This document shows, in pieces, positions 5,572-7,742 of a DNA stretch of 7,742 nt. Source of the DNA: an uncultured Eubacteriales bacterium (GTDB taxonomy: Bacteria; Bacillota; Clostridia; Oscillospirales; Acutalibacteraceae); the NCBI GenBank assembly GCA_934408795.1, contig CAKRVQ010000046.1, positions 1 to 7,742 of the forward strand, written 5' to 3'. Made by a program: the position numbers and the translations under genes. Every line of letters starts with the position of its first letter. The stretch's first letter is position 1. Below the pieces are notes generated by a model, which ran no database searches, was not told where the DNA came from, and saw nothing but the letters and a program-made list of their open reading frames with translations.

Positions 5572-7742
5572 GTGGTTGCAGAGGAAAGCGCGGAACTGAT
5601 AAGAGGAACGGTGGCGGAGGTCACATTTCGTAATGATGATACCGGGTTTACCGTTCTTGAGCTTGAAGACGGCGACGAACATCTGACTGCCGTGGGGGTG
5701 ATGCCTTCAGTGTCGCGGGGCGAGATGCTTGAGCTCGGCGGCACCTTCGATACCCATGCGGTGTACGGCAGGCAGTTCCGCGTCGTTTCGTTTATAAGGG
5801 TGTTTCCCTCCGACTCCGCGGCGATACTGCGATATCTTTCGGGAGGAGTGTTTAAGGGAATAGGTCCCGCCACCGCGAAAAGGATCGTCACCAGATTCGG
5901 AAACGACACCTTCGATGCCCTTATGAACCGTCCCGAAGAGGTCGCGAATATTAAGGGCATCTCATATTCAAAGGCATTGGAGATATCCAAAGAGATAGCC
6001 GCAAGAAATTCGATGAGAGATGCAATGCGCTTTTTCGCCTCCCACGGCTTTACCACCGAAGAGTCGCTGAAAATGTTCGGAAAACTCGGTGCGGATTGCG
6101 TGAATGTCGTCAAGTCCGAACCGTATTCGATATGCGAAGAAGGGATAGATATCCCTTTTGAGCGGGCTGACGCTTTCGCTCGGGAAATGGATTGTCCCGA
6201 AAACTCCTTCGGCAGACTCAAGGCGGGCATATATTATGTTCTGCGCCACAATCTTTCGAACGGGCACACCTGCCTGCCCGCCGATAAGCTGATACAGACC
6301 GCCGCCCGTTTTTTGGGCACGGAGCAGGAGGAGGTCGAAAGAGCCGCGCAAAGGTTATGCGATATGAAACTCCTTTCGTCTTACTCTTCCGAGGGAGGCA
6401 CAAGGTTGTTTCTGCCCGACCTCTTCGAAGCCGAGTATTACATAGCGGCGAGACTGCGTCTTGCTGCCCGCCCCGAAGAGGCATTTGAGATAAGCGATGA
6501 TGAGATATCGAATATTGAAAATGATGCAGGAATAACATTTGAGGGACTTCAGAGAGAAGCGCTCAAAATGCTCGGGGCAAGCGGTGTCCTTGTGGTCACC
6601 GGCGGGCCGGGAACGGGAAAAACAACACTCCTTAAAGCGATAATCGAAGTCCTTGAGACCCGTGAAATGAACATTGCGCTGGCGGCGCCGACAGGCAGGG
6701 CGGCGAAGCGTATGTCCGAGGTCACGGGGAGAGAAGCAAAGACGCTGCACCGCCTTCTTGAGGTGGAGCGGGTCGAAAACGGCGGGCACAGGTTCAAAAA
6801 GAACGCAAACGATCCGCTGGACTGTGACGCGATAATTATTGACGAGATGTCAATGGTGGACTCTCAGTTGTTTTGCGCAGCGCTTTCGGCGCTGCGCCTC
6901 AGCTGCCGCATAATACTTGTGGGCGATCACGACCAGCTGCCCAGCGTCGGTGCGGGCAATGTTCTCCGCGATATACTGGATTCGGGAGCTTACAACGCCG
7001 TCTGCCTTCGTAAGGTGTTCAGGCAGGCGCTGAAAAGCAATATAACCGTTTGCGCACACAAGGTCGTAAACGGAGAACGGATAACCCGTGAGGACAACGG
7101 GGGTGACTTTTTCACGGTCGAGACGGGGTCTCCGTCTGCTGCCGCGGGCTACATATCCGATCTTTGCACCGACAGGATTCCCGGGGCGTACGGTCTTACG
7201 CTTTTTGACGGCATACAGGTGCTCTGTCCGTCAAGAAGACTCGGACTCGGCGCGGACTCACTGAACGCAAGGCTGCAGGAGACGGTAAATCCGCCCGCAA
7301 AAGGGAAAAGGGAAGTTACCTTCAGAGGCTTCACCATCCGCGAGGGCGACAAGGTGATGCAGACGAAAAACAACTATGATATAGTATGTAAAAAGGATAA
7401 CGGAGAGCACGGTGCGGGCGTGTTCAACGGGGATATAGGAATTGCGGAAAAAATAAATCCCGCAGCCGGAACCGTCACGGTCAGATTTGACGATCGCACC
7501 GCCGATTACGCCGCCGAGGAGGCGTTTCAGCTGGAGCTTGCATACGCGGTGACGGTACATAAGAGTCAGGGAAGCGAATTCGACTGCGTGATCCTTGCGG
7601 CTGCCGATGTCCCCGAGAGATTGTGCTACAGAAATCTGCTTTATACCGCCGTAACAAGGGCGAAAAAGATGCTGATAACGGTGGGAAGACTCGACACTGT
7701 CAACAGAATGATCGACAATGAGCGCAAGACACTCCGCTATAC
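5572..7742 (+). CDS. recD2: RecD2-type SF1 DNA helicase, C-terminus cut by the window edge
   Basis: RecD2 is a 5'-3' superfamily 1B helicase used in DNA repair and replication-fork maintenance without RecBC partners. The 723 codons visible include an N-terminal OB-like region (about 1-80) and helix-hairpin-helix segments (GGVFKGIGPATAKRI, 91-105, and IKGISYSKALEIS from 127). The helicase core follows with Walker A GGPGTGKTT (344-352), Walker B IIIDE (421-425), GDHDQLPSVG (451-460), VFRQA with R484, the VHKSQGSEF motif (662-670) and YTAVTRAKK (691-699). All catalytic motifs are intact. Family members are usually about 730-750 residues, so only a few codons should be missing. The GTG start is fixed by GGGAGGTG (5557-5564) seven bases upstream and by an in-frame TGA at 5563-5565, which rules out any earlier start. 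Co-transcription with the small membrane gene is possible across a 130-base gap. Confidence 0.93.
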   Translation, partial: MVAEESAELIRGTVAEVTFRNDDTGFTVLELEDGDEHLTAVGVMPSVSRGEMLELGGTFDTHAVYGRQFRVVSFIRVFPSDSAAILRYLSGGVFKGIGPATAKRIVTRFGNDTFDALMNRPEEVANIKGISYSKALEISKEIAARNSMRDAMRFFASHGFTTEESLKMFGKLGADCVNVVKSEPYSICEEGIDIPFERADAFAREMDCPENSFGRLKAGIYYVLRHNLSNGHTCLPADKLIQTAARFLGTEQEEVERAAQRLCDMKLLSSYSSEGGTRLFLPDLFEAEYYIAARLRLAARPEEAFEISDDEISNIENDAGITFEGLQREALKMLGASGVLVVTGGPGTGKTTLLKAIIEVLETREMNIALAAPTGRAAKRMSEVTGREAKTLHRLLEVERVENGGHRFKKNANDPLDCDAIIIDEMSMVDSQLFCAALSALRLSCRIILVGDHDQLPSVGAGNVLRDILDSGAYNAVCLRKVFRQALKSNITVCAHKVVNGERITREDNGGDFFTVETGSPSAAAGYISDLCTDRIPGAYGLTLFDGIQVLCPSRRLGLGADSLNARLQETVNPPAKGKREVTFRGFTIREGDKVMQTKNNYDIVCKKDNGEHGAGVFNGDIGIAEKINPAAGTVTVRFDDRTADYAAEEAFQLELAYAVTVHKSQGSEFDCVILAAADVPERLCYRNLLYTAVTRAKKMLITVGRLDTVNRMIDNERKTLRY

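Noticed and set aside
5373..6230. Minus-strand open frame of 285 codons opposite recD2
   Set aside because: It is antisense to a gene with intact helicase motifs and strong codon structure, and its product is Ser-rich with no recognised family.

Overview
The window reads as chromosomal DNA of a Bacillota bacterium, most likely a gut or rumen Clostridia lineage close to the Oscillospirales. Three things point there: the cdaA-cdaR pair for cyclic di-AMP synthesis, a RecD2-type helicase, and a DUF3343/cysteine-desulfurase pair, together with strong GGAGG-type ribosome binding sites and a moderately high-GC codon style that still uses many ATA and AGG codons. The family placement is inference; no rRNA or other taxonomic marker is present. 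All six genes are on the plus strand.

Layout. Positions 1-459 hold no gene. Positions 114-262 contain five nested perfect stems and a T-loop-like sequence near the 3' end, which looks like a structured RNA; positions 1-24 look like the 3' end of a related element. Positions 460-1886 are a two-gene operon with a 4-base overlap: a 75-residue DUF3343 protein (possible sulfur or selenium carrier) and a cysteine desulfurase family enzyme. A candidate terminator lies directly after it. Positions 1929-2279 are non-coding with several strong hairpins. A good sigma-A type promoter (2280-2307) then leads into a GC-rich, hairpin-filled leader of about 290 bases before cdaA (2608-3546) and cdaR (3533-4813, overlapping by 14 bases).

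After cdaR comes a 301-base gap with a 9-bp hairpin, a second good promoter (4937-4965) and another structured leader. It precedes a small one-helix membrane protein of unknown function (5115-5441). A 130-base purine-rich gap with short tandem repeats separates this from recD2, which starts with GTG at 5572 and runs off the right edge probably only a little short of its end.

The units look functionally separate: sulfur/selenium transfer, cyclic di-AMP signalling (synthase plus regulator at the membrane), and DNA repair. The glmM gene that often follows cdaAR is not here. I see no mobile element, CRISPR array or clearly new multi-gene system. The most unusual material is in the structured intergenic regions.
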